DNA from: an uncultured Treponema sp.
GTDB lineage: Bacteria; Spirochaetota; Spirochaetia; Treponematales; Treponemataceae
Direction of reading: 5' to 3'
Length of the DNA stretch: 6,613 nucleotides
Assembly (NCBI GenBank): GCA_937923945.1
Contig: CALDWC010000053.1
Location: forward strand, 1 to 6,613
Shown: positions 6,355 through 6,613 of the stretch, one piece after another
Layout: each line of letters starts with the position of its first letter
Position numbering within the stretch: the stretch's first letter is position 1
The notes under the pieces: model-generated
What the model was told of the DNA's origin: nothing
What the model saw: the letters and a program-made list of their open reading frames with translations, nothing else
Databases searched by the model: none
Program-made: the position numbers and the translations under genes

Positions 6355-6382
6355 ACCGCTAAAACTTTTACGTTCGAGCGGT
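6355..6382 (-). promoter_or_regulatory. Leader hairpin of the glgP mRNA
   Basis: ACCGCT (6355-6360 on the plus strand) and AGCGGT (6377-6382) are reverse complements, and the 16-base loop contains a further small dyad, AAAA-C-TTTT. The structure falls in the untranslated leader between the promoter and the ribosome binding site. There is no T-run after it on the minus strand, so it is not a terminator; a role in mRNA stability or translation is possible but unproven. It does not match a riboswitch class I recognise. Confidence 0.3.
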
Positions 6383-6408
6383 GTTTTATCACAAAAATAT
6401 CGGGGGCA

Positions 6409-6437
6409 ATTTTAGCATAAAAAATATCTTTTTTCAA
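6409..6437 (-). promoter_or_regulatory. Extended -10 sigma70-type promoter for the glgP operon
   Basis: On the minus strand, TTGAAA (6437-6432) and TAAAAT (6414-6409) are 17 bp apart, and TGC directly before the -10 forms an extended -10. Transcription would start near 6402 and leave a leader of about 70 bases before the glgP ATG. No operator is obvious. Confidence 0.75.
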
Positions 6438-6507
6438 TCTATCGCATATATGGAGGAAAATTTAAAAACTGTTTTTTTGCGAGATAACCGAAGCAATAAC
6501 GCGCACG

Positions 6508-6547
6508 AAAAAAAAGCGCCCGAACAAAAGGTCCGGACGCTTTTTTT
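6508..6547 (-). terminator. Rho-independent terminator, better paired on the minus strand
   Basis: The arms are 6516-6525 and 6531-6540 with a five-base loop. Read on the minus strand the arms are GCGTCCGGAC and GTTCGGGCGC, which pair over all ten positions with two G-U wobbles, followed by eight T (6515-6508). Read on the plus strand the two wobbles become C-A mismatches, although seven T also follow (6541-6547). It most likely ends a minus-strand gene lying to the right of the window, and insulates the glgP promoter. Confidence 0.75.
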
Positions 6548-6561
6548 AGACTAACCGAAAA

Positions 6562-6613
6562 GGAGGCACTGATTAATTCAATCGAGAATTGAGGGCATCT
6601 CTAAAAACTTGGT
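6562..6613. repeat. Repeat-like sequence at the right edge, containing the inverted right copy of the 17-base unit
   Basis: AATTCAATCGAGAATTG at 6575-6591 is a 16/17 inverted match to 2949-2965. It is flanked by GGAGGCACTGATT on one side and GGGCATCTCTAAAAACTTGG on the other, giving a partly dyad-symmetric block (GAGGCACT... with ...GGGCATCTC) that resembles a mobile-element end or dispersed repeat. No gene is seen, and it runs off the window. The identity of the element is a guess. Confidence 0.35.

Noticed and set aside
6450..6554. A 34-codon plus-strand frame starting ATG GAG GAA.
   Set aside because: It has no ribosome binding site or promoter, runs straight through the terminator hairpin at 6516-6540, and has low-complexity composition.

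Overview
The window looks like chromosomal DNA from a spirochete, most likely a Treponema of the host-associated group. I infer this from the moderate GC content, the AT-rich intergenic DNA, sigma70-type promoters and the style of the encoded proteins; no rRNA or other marker gene confirms it. Most of it is housekeeping or ordinary accessory content. I see no CRISPR array, tRNA, rRNA, intact insertion sequence or recognisable defence system.

Left part, plus strand (1-2932). A rhomboid-family membrane protease is cut by the left edge. It is followed 28 bp later by a short, divergent relative of the 2-hydroxyacyl-CoA dehydratase D-component. That unit ends at a hairpin plus T-run that overlaps the stop codon of the second gene. 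Two single-gene units follow, each with its own near-consensus promoter: a PlsC-type 1-acylglycerol-3-phosphate acyltransferase and a ClpP-type protease subunit with an intact Ser-His-Asp triad but an atypical N-terminus. A strong terminator closes clpP.

Middle part (2933-3373). This stretch has no intact gene. It holds a 17-base repeat unit, a perfect 10-bp inverted repeat, and an in-frame but start-less remnant encoding the C-terminal tail of what looks like an adenylate/guanylate cyclase with a TPR-like end. This is a decayed locus.

Right part, minus strand (3374-6437). A two-gene operon encodes glycogen/maltodextrin phosphorylase (glgP) and a small two-helix membrane protein resembling the YcxB family. 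Stop and start codons are one base apart. The operon has a strong promoter with an extended -10 and a short leader hairpin. Upstream of it are a terminator that pairs better when read on the minus strand, so a further minus-strand gene probably lies to the right, and a repeat-like sequence at the window edge. Part of that sequence is a 16/17 inverted match to the repeat near 2949, so the remnant-ycxB-glgP block is bracketed by inverted copies.

The genes do not form one pathway: membrane proteolysis, a possible radical-dehydratase relative, phospholipid synthesis, protein quality control and storage-polysaccharide breakdown sit side by side. The most interesting points are the divergent dehydratase-like protein, the decayed cyclase locus with its flanking repeats, and the tight coupling of an uncharacterised membrane protein to glgP.
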